A DNA stretch of 64,000 nt from Epiperipatus broadwayi. Taxonomy: Eukaryota; Onychophora; Udeonychophora; Euonychophora; Peripatidae. A model generated the notes under the pieces. It saw only the letters and a program-made list of their open reading frames with translations, made no database searches and had not been told where the DNA came from. The stretch is from assembly GCA_028023455.1 (NCBI GenBank), contig JAQFVV010000030.1:3676501-3740500 (forward strand), in the 5' to 3' direction. Shown here in pieces: positions 50,888 through 61,417 of this stretch. The translations under genes and the position numbers were made by a program. The stretch's first letter is position 1, and each line of letters opens with the position of its first letter.

Positions 50888-51204
50888 ATATGTACACTAA
50901 CTGTCAATAAACAAAAATATAGAATGAGTCAATCTGCACCTTAAATTTGGTCTTATATAAGCATACCATTTACTCATACTTACAAGAAGAGTGTGATTTA
51001 TATATACCAGTGTAATTTCAAGACAATTATAAGTTATTTTGAAATCACAATAACTAATCAGAATAAAAGGCTGAGGTTTATATTTATATGTAAATCACAC
51101 TCTGTATGTAATTATGACAATAAATGGTATGCTTATATATGATCAAAGCCAAAGTGTAAGTGGGCTCATTCTAACTTATGTTTACTGACACCTAGTGTAC
51201 ATAT
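50888..51204. repeat. Inverted repeat with 120-bp arms
   Basis: Arms 50888-51006 and 51082-51204. Shared blocks are TATGTACACTA at the outer ends, AGAATGAG, TATATAAGCATACCATTTA and AGAGTGTGATTTA at the inner ends. A TA run lies just outside (50841-50859). Probably head-to-head termini of a retroelement. Confidence 0.7.
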
Positions 51205-51238
51205 TCATTGGAAGTTATTGTATTATTTCATCTATTTC

Positions 51239-51239
<1 letters not shown>

Positions 51240-51290
<51 letters not shown>
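51240..51290. repeat. TA/GT compound microsatellite
   Basis: A (TA)n run followed by (GT)n. Confidence 0.95.
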
Positions 51291-51292
<2 letters not shown>

Positions 51293-51344
51293 CTGAACAG
51301 GAAGTAACTGATGTTTCCGAATTATATAATGTAAAGAAACTCTC

Positions 51345-51888
51345 AAAAGACAGATGATATCACCTAGATGTGATATGTTGGACTATTTCCATCAACTGTC
51401 ATTAAATGTTGAATGTGGAAAAAATTTTAAACTTTATTTAAACTTTCCAAATACAAACAACTTGTTAGAAATAACACACAAATAGACAATAGGGGTTAGT
51501 AATTACACATTTCTATTAATATTATTCTCCACTCTTCTTCTTCTTTGACAGAATAGCTCAGTTGGTAGAGCGTTTGCCTTAAATTCAATATTCAAAAATC
51601 TAAAGGTGTGACTTCAACTTCTAAGTGAATATTGTCACTGTGTATATAAGCCAGCAAAACCTGAAGAAGGTGGAGAATAATACTGCTCAAAACATATAAT
51701 TACTAACCTGTGTTGTCTATTTGTATGTTATTACTAACAAGTTGTTTGTATTTGGAAAGTTTAAATAAAGTTTAAAATTTTCAATACATTCAATATTAAC
51801 TCATAGATGATGGAAATAGTCCAACATATCGCATCTAATAATATACCATCATTACAAACCTTCAGACAGATAATACCACCTGTCTCTT

Positions 51889-51890
<2 letters not shown>
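51345..51890. repeat. Inverted repeat with about 200-bp arms enclosing a tRNA-like segment
   Basis: Arms 51345-51540 and 51664-51890 are reverse complements. Shared blocks are GATATGTTGGACTATTTCCATC, AAACTTTATTTAAACTTTCC, CAAACAACTTGTTAG and GGAGAATAATA. The 120-bp spacer begins with a degenerate tRNA-like sequence. The inner end of the right arm has CUGAAGA-A-GG (51661-51670) and CAAAAC (51688-51693), a decayed form of the hammerhead-like hairpin. Confidence 0.75.
51547..51625 (+). pseudogene. Degenerate tRNA-like segment
   Basis: The block TAGCTCAGTTGGTAGAGCG (51554-51572) is a perfect tRNA D-arm / A box. The expected anticodon arm and the T-arm (here AAGGTGTGACTTCAACTTC) are decayed, and the acceptor ends do not pair. 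It is part of the repeat, not a working tRNA gene. Confidence 0.6.
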
Positions 51891-51925
<35 letters not shown>

Positions 51926-52297
51926 ATGTAATTGGAAGGTAAATTATTCCATGATTTTAATCTTACTTACCTGAAAAGTAAATGAGTTCCATAATCCAGG
52001 CTCAGTCATTAAAAATAGTCTGATCATGTGATGTCATGATAACAAATGCATTGATAAAAAAAACCCAAAAAGGTAAATATATTATAAGAATATAACTAGT
52101 GGTGCAACCTGATTTATCATTTGCATGTCAAAATAGGTCTGCTGAATTAAACATTCATAAACAGAATAATTGTAATCATTAAACAATGCATAAAATTAGA
52201 CAGATATGAATCTAAATCCATAAAAATAATCATTTTATTTAATTATAATTTTTATATTAAATACAAAAATGAATGATTTTAAATTACTGATATTAAT

Positions 52298-52781
52298 TGA
52301 CTGAAATACAGGCTTATTATATACCTGTATCATTATATGTAATATATAGGGTATATGAGCAACAGACTTTCACATAACCCACCACTCACCACTCCATCCC
52401 ATGTCACTGATACACTTGGGTGGTGGGTCATGTGAAAGTCTGTGCCTTATATATTAAATATATTGATACAGCTATATAATAAGCTTGTATTTCAGTTATT
52501 TAAATAGAGATGTCTGCCCATCCCTTGTATATGTATTAAATGGATTATGTCCTGTACATGAGAGATCAGACTGACTTTAAGTCAACATGGGTGTGACAAG
52601 AATTTCAGCCTCAGGATGGCCTTTGAGCATTCCATCATCAGATTTTTAATTGGATGGTCAGTTGAAGAGTTGGAGTGTAGAGGGTATTGAAGACTGTCCA
52701 TTAGAGTATGAAGGTTGGTTATATTAATATATATATATATATATATATCTGAGCATTTATTGCATATATATGAAGGTTGGT

Positions 52782-52812
<31 letters not shown>

Positions 52813-52987
52813 GAGCATTTATTGCATATTTGTGTAGAGATGATAATCTGGACCAACTAATGATTTCTGGTTTAGCATGAAATACATATATTGATGATTA
52901 TTTAATATGTGATTAAGTGTACCAGTGATATGAGATAGAGTGGTGAGTGGTGGGTCATGTGAAAGTCTGTGCTCATATGCTCTATAT
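52298..52987 (+). mobile_element. Ribozyme-bearing repeat, copy D (with inverted 5' stub)
   Basis: A 690-bp insertion bounded by a perfect 15-bp target duplication, ATTACTGATATTAAT (52283-52297 and 52988-53002). The first 110 bp is the repeat tail in reverse (ACAGGCTTATTATATACCTG, then ACAGACTTTCACATAACCCACC). A switch follows near 52410 to the + orientation, with the rest of one unit. An internal 85-bp duplication with TA runs (52718-52812) has expanded the unit. The ribozyme lies at 52839-52903. The minus frame 52818-52582 is antisense. Confidence 0.85.
52839..52903 (+). ncRNA. Type I hammerhead ribozyme, copy D (core mutated)
   Basis: The core is CUAAUGA (52857-52863) in place of CUGAUGA, stem II is weakened (UUUCU / AGCAU), and GAAA is intact. 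Stem I strands GGACCAA and UUGAUGAUUAUU are recognisable. Predicted inactive. Confidence 0.6.
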
Positions 52988-53002
52988 ATTACTGATATTA
53001 AT

Positions 53003-53689
53003 AATTTTATGTTTTATAAAGAGCTTGCAAATAAGCTCTTAACATTTGTAATACAAGCTTGTTTAAATTAGGTCATGTGACATCTGACCTGATTTGTTTT
53101 TTAATTAATAATTTTATACATAATAATGCTATCTGAAATTTTAATTTCCATTGTGCAATCAATAACAGAGTAGCAAAACAGGATTTCTTTTTTTTTTTTA
53201 GTTTTGCACAATAAAGTGTTCATTGAAGGGAATCTACTACTTGTATTACTAAACTAATATTTCAAATAATATATCCTATCCAATTCTATTTTAAATTTAA
53301 AAACACCATATTTAGGCAAGATATAATGGTTAAAAAGAAACATTTGGATACCCTATAGTGATAAACAAGGTTGGTTTGTTTTTTTTAATTTGAATTATTA
53401 ATACATTTTTTGCATAAATAAACAATTCTTAAAATTGGATTATAATTGGTGGTGAAAATGTTTTTTCAATAGCATAATCTTCTCAATAGGTTTAACATTA
53501 CTAAGTTATTATCAATTAATAAGATATTGTTAATGCAAGAGTAGAAACAACAAAAGCTATTAAAAAGATGATGTTGTGAGTGAATTTGACAACTTTCAGA
53601 AGTACTTCAACAAACTGCAAGTTTAAAATATGTAATAATAATCATCATCAAATGGTTTATTATCAGGGAATTAATAAAAAATTCAGGTA
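53003..53689. other. AT-rich non-coding stretch
   Basis: Nothing recognisable. Confidence 0.5.
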
Positions 53690-53945
53690 ATGGAAGTGAG
53701 CACTACAAGCCATGGATTTGAACTCCAATGCTATCACTTTAGCATTGGGCTAAGCATAGCACATGTTTACCGTTTCTTGTGCTTGCTCGTAACTGTTATT
53801 AAAACGAAGACCACAAGCCAGATACTAGTCTGCAGATATTGGATGAGTAGGCACCAGATAAGGATTTTATTTACTCTGACTTGCACTGAGTGGCACTACT
53901 GTATGAGAGTTTTGCCTGTTTTAATTGGACTAAGCCATGTAAAAC
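53690..53945 (-). repeat. Dispersed repeat, minus strand, with GGCAAAACTC block and tRNA B-box-like sequence
   Basis: 53865-53940 in reverse matches the repeats at 16184 and 44563. Further along in reverse, AGTTCAAATCC (53715-53705) looks like a polymerase III B box following GCTTAGCCCAATGCTAAAG. This suggests, weakly, a tRNA-derived SINE of a second family. The + frame 53690-53968 runs through it antisense. Confidence 0.4.
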
Positions 53946-54562
53946 AATTTATTTTAAAATATTATTAGATTTCAAAGATGGCTTAGTTAATAAACTACTA
54001 TCCAGATAGCTAATACAAAAAAATGCAATTCATTATTAAATTTTTGGCTAAGACAAAACAATATATATGAAAATCTGTACGTGCATTAATAATGACATAA
54101 GAAAATAAATTAACTGTGATGAGATAAAGAAAGCTATAAAAAAAAAAAAAAAAAATATTTTAAAAGAAAAAAATAAAATCTTGATATTGAAATGAAAGTT
54201 ACTTTACCAATAAAAAAGTAAGTTGGCATTATTATAAAAAAAAAAAAAAAAGAAACAACACCCAAAGTGAATGAAAACATTTTATAAAGGTCTATGCAAT
54301 AATAATAAAAAAAAAGACAATTCCTATAATTTGATATCTTTTAAAATTTCAAATATTTAAAAAAAAAGAGTACAACATTCAATTAAATGAAGAATGAAAA
54401 ACTATAAAAATGGTAGAATTGTTATAGATATTTTAAAATAAACAAAATGAAGAAATAAAGTCGGAAAATATCTAAATGGCAAAGATCATTAGAAAAATGC
54501 AAAGTGATTTTGATATTTAAGAAAGATGAAACAAATATGTTAGAAATTATAGTTCTATCAGT

Positions 54563-54662
54563 CAAGCATTGGTGGTCAGGAGGTCAGCGCGATTGCCTTA
54601 CAATCAGCTGCCTCGGATTAGCGGGTTCGCTTTCCGGCCGATGCTATGACACATGAAAAAAT
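54563..54662 (+). mobile_element. tRNA-derived SINE with perfect 19-bp target duplication
   Basis: CATTGGTGGTCAGGAGGTCAGC (A box), GCGGGTTCGCTTTCCGG (B box), tail GATGCTATGACACATGAAAA. The target duplication AAATTATAGTTCTATCAGT lies at 54544-54562 and 54663-54681. It shows no sequence change, so the insertion is young. Confidence 0.92.
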
Positions 54663-54726
54663 AAATTATAGTTCTATCAGTACTTTTCTGTTTTATAAAA
54701 GATCTTAACTCAAACTATTAAAACTT

Positions 54727-54830
54727 GTCTTGCATTGGTGGTCGAGAGGTCAGTGCGACTGCCTTGCACTAGCAGGCAGTTGCCCGGGTTGTGGGTTCGC
54801 GTCCCGGCCGATGCTATGACACTTAAAAGA
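54727..54830 (+). mobile_element. tRNA-derived SINE with perfect 15-bp target duplication
   Basis: GCATTGGTGGTCGAGAGGTC (A box), GACTGCCTTGCACTAGCAGGC, GTGGGTTCGCGTCCCGGCC (B box), tail GATGCTATGACACTTAAAA. The target duplication AAACTATTAAAACTT lies at 54712-54726 and 54831-54845. It is the best-preserved SINE here, with the sharpest B box. Confidence 0.92.
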
Positions 54831-56029
54831 AAACTATTAAAACTTAGCTATAAAAAAAGTTTGAATTTAAATTAAACAAAAGTAAGAATGGATTTAAAAA
54901 TGATTAGCATCCAATGAGCATAGATTATAATTGTACTTTGGAATTATAGATTATGAAAAAGTTATAAGATTCTGTGAGCATCATAAAGACTTTGGACATG
55001 GAAACCATATACCCATAATATTATCAAATTCTGAGGAATGTTTAAACTCCAACAGTAGTGATTAGACCACGGAGAAATTGAGAAAATTAATACATATAAG
55101 GGTAACCAGCACATATAGATTCCATCTTTTGTGGATGAAATTTGAAGAATAAAAGCAAACAAAAACTAATTGTCATTTAATGTTGTAGATAATAGGATGC
55201 TTTTACAAACAATGCTTCAAGGTTTTAGAAAAGGTTCCAAAACTATCAAATAAAAGTCAAAAAATCGGACTGAAAATATATATGCGGACGGATTTTTTAG
55301 AATTCAGGCTATATTATTTTGATTGTAAAAAAGAAGTTAACGGATGTTGCTAAAAATAACTGTATTGATTCCAGTTTTAAAGCTCAAATTTTTATTGATG
55401 AATATAAAAGCCAAAAGTTGGTCTGGAGATAGGGATTACACTTCACTACTATTTGAGAATATCTAATTATTCAATGATGCTAAAATTTAAAAACGGAAAA
55501 CTCTCATTAATAATACTCTAGAAAGGTGAATGATATGTATTGGTGAGAAATTCTAAAAACTAAAGAAAAAAATTAATACTAATAAATTGAAAGATTATAA
55601 TTATAAATGCCTTGCTCAGAATATTCATATAGATAAAAAACATAATTAATTTAATCAGTCATTGAATTAAACTTCGATTAAATGCTGTTAGTATAAATAA
55701 TATATAAAGATAAATAAGCCTATAAGATTGAAAAAAAAAGTAATGTATATCTTTTATTAATACTTATTTTTAGATATGAGATTTCGACACTTAATAATGA
55801 AAGAGAAATAATAAACAATTTAGATGGCCCCAGAAAAAGTCAAGCCCTGGTATAATGTTTTTATGTAGGGGTACATTTAGATATTTAAAAATATATAACT
55901 TATTTGCAGATATAGATATATGGCTTTAAGATTAGTAATTTTAATTTTAATTATTAAATATTGCACTTCTCATTTACATTTACATGAACAGAATACTGTG
56001 AAAAATTTAGGTATATCCAGCTAATCATT

Positions 56030-56640
56030 AGATTGAAAGTCGAACTCCGATAATGCACTATTACTTTAAACATTATAAATCTGCACATACTCATACATCA
56101 GTAATAGTTTAAAAAACTTAAGTGAATCAACTTAAGTTTACAGTGCATTCCTATAAATACACCAACTTTCACTGACCATGCTAAATCAGGGCTTGAGTCT
56201 ATTGTGTGCCTGATGTTATAATCAAATTTTGAGTTGTACAAATCTATTTAACCTATCGCAGGAGAAAGACAGTGTCTCATTTTTAACCACCATGATCAGA
56301 CAAACACAACTTATAAATGTAAATCTATTATTATAAAGTGCTGAAAATCTTGAAATCATTAGATCAGAAGTCAAACTCCAATAATGCGCTATTACTTTAA
56401 ATATTATAAATCTCCATGCATTTACACGTTTTTAAAAAATGACCATGGTTAGTGAAAGTTGGTGTATTTATAGAAATGCACTCCAAACTTAATGATTCAC
56501 TGTTTCAAACTCTTATTGACATGTGAGTGCATGGAGATTTATAATATTTAAAGTAATAGCATATTATCGAAGTTCGACTTCCAATCTAATGATTTCAAGA
56601 TTTTCAGCATTTTATAATAATAGATTTACATATGTACAAC
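56030..56640. repeat. Inverted repeat of the GAAAGTCGAACTCC-GATAATGC family
   Basis: Arms 56030-56195 and 56440-56605 are reverse complements. Blocks from outer to inner are AAGTCGAACTCC, TATTACTTTAAA, ATTATAAATCT, AGTGCAT, CTATAAATACACCAACTTTCACT and GACCATG. A third, direct copy of the outer part lies at 56315-56430 in the loop. The same block occurs at 44968-45118. A dispersed element in head-to-head form with no protein. Confidence 0.75.
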
Positions 56641-56649
56641 TAAAAATTC

Positions 56650-57565
56650 TATGCCATGCCACAAGCATTATGTCTAAAATTATATTATTCTGCATAGCAA
56701 AAAAAAAAAGAAACTTGGCTACATTTGCCAAGTAATTTGTATTTATTTTTTTATGTTCCTAAAAGATGTGGGACTCTGTATCCTATCTTGTGTCACTGCA
56801 ACATTTGCATCTTCAGGCTGGATCTCAAATAGAAATACATGGTTGAAACAAAAACTGGTTTCACTGTCACCATCATTAAAAGAATTGAGATTGTTTTAAT
56901 TATATAGCTATATGTGTATAGCTTTGTAAGATTTTTTAAATTTCTATCTATAACTTGAGTTATCAGATTAAAAGAATGTTTAAATGTAGCGTGGTATAAG
57001 CCTTAGGGGCAAGCAAGAAGTAAATTGATTCAAAAAGAGTTATCTGCCAAGATATTTTTTGACATCTGCAGTTAAATGAAGTAATTCTTAAGTTCTGCCA
57101 ATATTTTATATGTAGTTTATGTTTCTACTAGAATTGACTTACAGTTGTGTTAAAAATAACTTGCTGCATTATGGGTAAGTGATTGTTCTCTTTCTCTGAG
57201 TCTCACTTTCTCTTTATGTTTCTCTCTCTTTCTCTCTGTCTATCTCTCCCTCTTCCTTTTTCTCTCTTACTCTCTGCCTTTGTTGAATTTATATTGATTT
57301 TGAAACTTGTTTTCCCAAAATCCTATTTGAAATTCTTATCATTTTTCATCTCTTAAATTATAAAAACACAAATTAGAAAACACAAATTTTAATTAATTTA
57401 CGTAAGAGAAAATAAAATGAAACTTTCTTTCAAACAGAAATTAGGTTTGTTATCTAGTTAATTAAAACTGAGAACAAAATTTAATTAATTTAAATAAAAT
57501 TATTTTAAAGTAAAGTTAAGAGCGTGCTAATAGCTCTAAACAAGCTTTTTTTTTTTTTTATTTAT
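56650..57565. other. Non-coding stretch with a TC-rich tract
   Basis: No gene. An irregular CTCTTT-rich tract lies at 57187-57280. Confidence 0.5.
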
Positions 57566-57600
57566 GATAAATGCTACTACAAGAGAAGGCATTCAAATCG

Positions 57601-57660
57601 TGGTCCCCATCCCCAGACCGGTTTCGACCTATGGGTCTCTTCAGTGAGGAGTTGGGACAT
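57601..57660 (-). ncRNA. Type I hammerhead ribozyme with fully canonical core
   Basis: On the minus strand the core is complete. CUGAAGA is at 57644-57638. Stem II is GACC / GGUC with loop CAUA, 57637-57626. GAAA then opens stem III, a 3-bp palindrome ACCGGU, followed by C at the cleavage position (57616) and the cut before 57615. Stem I pairs UGGGGA with UCCUCA (one G-U) and further outward GGGGAC with GUCCC across an internal loop. A palindromic stem III means a dimer is needed for stable folding. Such motifs are known in Penelope-like terminal repeats. The flank here is an isolated fragment. Confidence 0.8.
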
Positions 57661-58084
57661 TAGATCTAAAAAACCAATTATTTTAAATAATTTTTAAGAT
57701 ATATGTGCAAAACATGAAAAGAGATTAAAATGTCTTAAGAGATTAAAATGTCTTATCTGCCTTCCTTCAAGAAAAATAGGGATATTTTTACCAACACTTT
57801 TTTTTTAAAGAAACTAGTTAATTCTTTTATACAATAATTTTATAATTTTTAATATATTATTGCTTTGTTGCCATCAGCAACAAATTCATATGATAACAAA
57901 ATACTTAAAAAGTAATCTTTCTTAAAAACTCTGGAGTTTATAATCAATTAAGTTTGGGATAATTTCCTTGATTTCAAAATGTATTCATCACCTTTTGAGC
58001 TGAGTACAAAATAAAGTATGAACTTTTATCAGATAATTAGAAATCGATCATATTTTAATGTAGTAACAAAATCTTTCCATCAAT

Positions 58085-58525
58085 TAAATTTTTCAAACAA
58101 AACATCATCATCACCAACCATTATCAGTTCACTGCAGGATGAAGGTCTCTCCAAGTTCAATCCCTTTTCTCCGATCTTTATCTTCTCTTCTCCACATCAC
58201 CATTGCACACTTTCTCATCTTATCCATCTATCTCACATGTGATCTCTTTCTGGGTCTTTTACAATTTCTTGGAATCCAGTTTAAGACTTCAATTGTCTAT
58301 CTATTATCATTTCTTCTAGCAATATGTCCAGCCCTAAAGCCACTTCAGTCTTTTAAATTTTTTCAATGAGGTCAGTAACACCTGTTTGTTCGCTTACCCA
58401 TACATTGCATTTTTGATCTCTTCTTGTTACTCCCAGCATTCATCTCTCCATACTTCTTTGAGTCTGAAGTCTCTATATTGCTCTTTTATTAAGTGTCCAA
58501 GTCTCAGATCCATAATATGGCCACT
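58085..58525 (-). mobile_element. RTE-type LINE 3' fragment, minus strand
   Basis: In reverse it encodes a DLRLGHLIKEQYRDFR-like segment (matching 30095-30140), then the DPRRP-like end and the tail ending in GATGATGATG (in reverse, 58112-58102). It is homologous to 30080-30478 and 25330-25505. The + frames 58018-58369 are antisense. A 5'-truncated dead copy with many stops. Confidence 0.7.
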
Positions 58526-58529
58526 TATA

Positions 58530-59035
58530 TTTATCAATGCATAATAGAAAAAATAGGAATTAAATTCATCAGAATACAATTGATTCTTTTGCTCATCAAG
58601 TTATTTTTAAGGTATATGGCTGATCAAAACCTCATACTTTTTATATTGCACAATATTTATTACTTTATCTTCAATGTTTTTTTTTCCTAAATTTTCTTTT
58701 GTTCTTTTTGCTTTTCTTCAAATCTTAAAGTAGATTTTTAATTAGCATAAATTTTAATTGTGTGACCATTCATCTTCAATTGTATCTGATTGGGGTTTAT
58801 CTAATTAATAAATGATAATTCAAATTTAATCTATTGTTCTTAGTTATTGTCAACTGCCAAATAAATCAGTTTCTAATTTAAGGTTTACAAGTCATAACTT
58901 AGAGTTCTTCTTTAATTTAAACTTAATCTTGGCCAAATTTCATTTTTATCAATATTTATAGTATATACAAGTGCTTTAACGTGCTGAGTGAAGAAGCTGT
59001 TAAGTTAATGCTAAGAAAACACTCAAAATAAATTA
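58530..59035. other. AT-rich stretch
   Basis: Nothing recognisable apart from the flank of the LINE fragment. Confidence 0.45.
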
Positions 59036-59150
59036 ATGTAGGCCTAGTGCTTTCGAGGTTTTGTCCCTCATATTCATAGCCAAAACATATTTTAAATCGT
59101 TGTTGTGGTATTGGGATATGGTAATGTATGTAAATGCATTTGGAAATTAA
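59036..59150 (-). repeat. Penelope-like terminal motif
   Basis: In reverse it reads GGCTATGAATATGAGGGACA and CCTCGAAAGCACTAGGCC. This parallels the tail of the GIY-YIG element at 21.66-21.71 kb (GGCTATGAGTATGAGG...CCTCGAAAACG). The GAGG / CCUC stem followed by GAAA resembles stem II and the GAAA box of a hammerhead, but a CUGANGA box is missing. Confidence 0.5.
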
Positions 59151-59531
59151 CTTGTCCATAATTCTTCTTAAGATAGTCTGCTCTCTCTTTTTCTTTCAAT
59201 CAAGCTGCATTTCACTTTTGAGAAGTAATACTAAGTGAAGAATATGCACTTTGTGAACATTATAATCAGACAAGTTTCTGTTCTCTTTCAATTGTTTGTT
59301 ATTGAAAATTATTTTTTTCTCATGGTTTTTAGCTTTAACTTTTCCTGTGATCATACTTGGTTTAGTTTTTGTTTCCACTCAAGATTTTACAAATATTTGA
59401 TCAAATATAATATTATTCTCTTTGATCTTTAAAATTCAAATGCTGTTAAATAAAGAAAATTGTATTCTCAATAACTATACTCTTTTTTAACTTCTAAAGA
59501 TTCTGTTGGTTAAATTCTTCTATTGTTTTTA

Positions 59532-59762
<231 letters not shown>

Positions 59763-60059
59763 CTGAAGGAACTATTGCTTCTCTTATTACTCTAATTTTC
59801 TTAATAATATCAGTCCTACTATTTCTATGTTTCTCATTTTATTGTTGGAGATTTTTTTACTATGCACTTTACTAAAGCTTGATATTCATTTTGAAGTGTT
59901 TTTTTTTTGTTTTCATATATGGTATCCTTATTAATTTTAGAATCTTTAATCTTCTCATCACATGTAAATTCCTCTAATTCTTTATTTATTTTCTCTTGAT
60001 TTTGTAACTGTTTTTTCCATTTCCATAGTTTATTTTTCCTACAATCTTCATTTCCCTTA
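59763..60059 (-). pseudogene. Coiled-coil gag-like relic, minus strand (downstream half)
   Basis: In reverse, one frame gives a Lys/Glu/Asn-rich segment with WKWKKQLQNQEKINKELEEF, typical of a coiled coil and similar in style to the relics at 9.0-11.4 kb. It continues across the ribozyme-repeat insertion into 61525-61640. Decayed, and assigned to a retroelement gag only by similarity of style. Confidence 0.3.
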
Positions 60060-60209
60060 TAAATTCTTTTTTAACTGAAACACAGGCTTGTTATATACCT
60101 GTGGCTATATATATGTAATATAGAGTATATGAGCGCAGACTTTCATACCACCCACCTCTCTCCAGTCTATCTAATAACACTGATACACCTAAACACATAT
60201 ATGCTGAAA

Positions 60210-60277
60210 GATAAATAATCACCAATATACGTATTTCATGCTAAACCAGCAATCATCAGTTGGTCCAGACTATCATC
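60210..60277 (-). ncRNA. Type I hammerhead ribozyme, copy E unit 1
   Basis: CUGAUGA (60259-60253) and GAAA (60237-60234) are both intact. Stem II is UGCU / AGCA with a U-U in place of the usual first G-C pair. Stem III is the bare palindrome AUACGUAU, with A at the cleavage position (60226). Stem I is UUGGU with ACCAA, then a UGG bulge and GAUUAU with AUAGUC. Expected cut before 60225. Confidence 0.75.
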
Positions 60278-60684
60278 TTTACACACATATATAGTATAAG
60301 TGTTCAGATATATATTAAGATAGACTATCCTCATAGTTTAATGGACAGGCTTCAATCCACTCCACACTCCAACTCTTCAACCGTCCATCCAATTGAAAAT
60401 CTTATGATGGAATGCTCAAAGGCCACCCTGAGGCCGAGATTATTGTCACACCCATGTTGACCTAAGGTCAATCTGAACCCCACATGTACAGGACATAATC
60501 CATTTAATACATATGCAAGGATGGGCAGACATCTCTATAATGTAATAACTGAAACACAGGCTTGTTATATACCTGTGGCTATATATATGTAATATAGGGT
60601 ATATGAGCACAGACTTTCACACCACCCACCTCTCTCCAATCTATCTAATAACACTGATACACCTAAACACACATATGCTGAAAA

Positions 60685-60752
60685 GATAAATAATCACTAA
60701 TATACGTATTTCATGCTAAACCAGCAATCATCAGTTGGTCCAGACTATCATC
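60685..60752 (-). ncRNA. Type I hammerhead ribozyme, copy E unit 2
   Basis: Same as unit 1 (boxes at 60734-60728 and 60712-60709) except for one change in the inner stem I strand (UUAGU). Confidence 0.72.
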
Positions 60753-60874
60753 TTTACACACATATATAGTATAAGTGCTCAGATATATATTAAGATAGAC
60801 TATCCTCATAGTTTCATGGACAGGCTTCAATCCACTTCACACTCCAACTCTTCAACCGTCCATATGTGTGTAAA

Positions 60875-60942
60875 GATGATAGTCTGGACCAACTGATGAT
60901 TGCTGGTTTAGCATGAAATACGTATATTGGTGATTATTTATC
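60875..60942 (+). ncRNA. Type I hammerhead ribozyme, copy E unit 3
   Basis: CUGAUGA at 60893-60899, GAAA at 60915-60918, palindromic stem III at 60918-60925, A at 60926, expected cut between 60926 and 60927. Stem I is UUGGU (60927-60931) with ACCAA (60888-60892). It begins 12 bp after the orientation switch. Confidence 0.75.
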
Positions 60943-61349
60943 TTTTCAGCATATATGTGTTTAGGTGTATCAGTGTTATTAGATAGATTGGAGAGAGGTG
61001 GGTGGTGTGAAAGTCTGTGCTCATATACCCTATATTACATATATATAGCCACAGGTATATAACAAGCCTGTGTTTCAGTTATTACATTATAGAGATGTCT
61101 GCCCATCCTTGCATATGTATTAAATGGATTATGTCCTGTACATGTGGGGTTCAGATTGACCTTAGGTCAACATGGGTGTGACAATAATCTCGGCCTCAGG
61201 GTGGCCTTTGAGCATTCCATCATCAGATCTTCAATTGGATGGACGGTTGAAGAGTTGGAGCGTGGAGTGGATTGAAGCCTGTCCATTAAACTATGAGGAT
61301 AGTCTATCTTAATATATATCTGAGCACTTATACTATATATGTGTGTAAA

Positions 61350-61417
61350 GATGATAGTCTGGACCAACTGATGATTGCTGGTTTAGCATGAAATACGTAT
61401 ATTGGTGATTATTTATC
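61350..61417 (+). ncRNA. Type I hammerhead ribozyme, copy E unit 4
   Basis: CUGAUGA at 61368-61374, GAAA at 61390-61393, palindrome at 61393-61400, expected cut between 61401 and 61402. Spacing to unit 3 is exactly 475 bp. Confidence 0.75.

Larger units (their letters stand above)
54180..55860 (+). pseudogene. RTE-type LINE relic interrupted by two SINEs
   Basis: In decayed form it follows the reverse transcriptase of the 27.8-30.5 kb LINE. A GRIVIDILK-like block lies near 54410, the YLNGK block near 54470, and NYxSIS near 54550, cut by the first SINE. A TNNAS block follows near 55208, a YKCLAQNIHID-like block (KYLGQII in the other copy) near 55600, and a final ILIFRYE-like block near 55765. 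The endonuclease is missing. Two SINEs (54563-54662 and 54727-54830) are inserted in the reverse transcriptase region, so the LINE is older than both. Confidence 0.65.

Noticed and set aside
51547-51625. tRNA gene
   Set aside because: Only the D-arm is intact. The T-arm and acceptor stem are lost, and it lies within an inverted repeat.
60260-60460. 66-codon frame repeated at 61167-61367 (opposite strand) and similar at 52582-52818
   Set aside because: It looks conserved only because the repeat unit is duplicated. It runs antisense to the ribozyme strand, overlaps its stems, and differs in start and length between copies.
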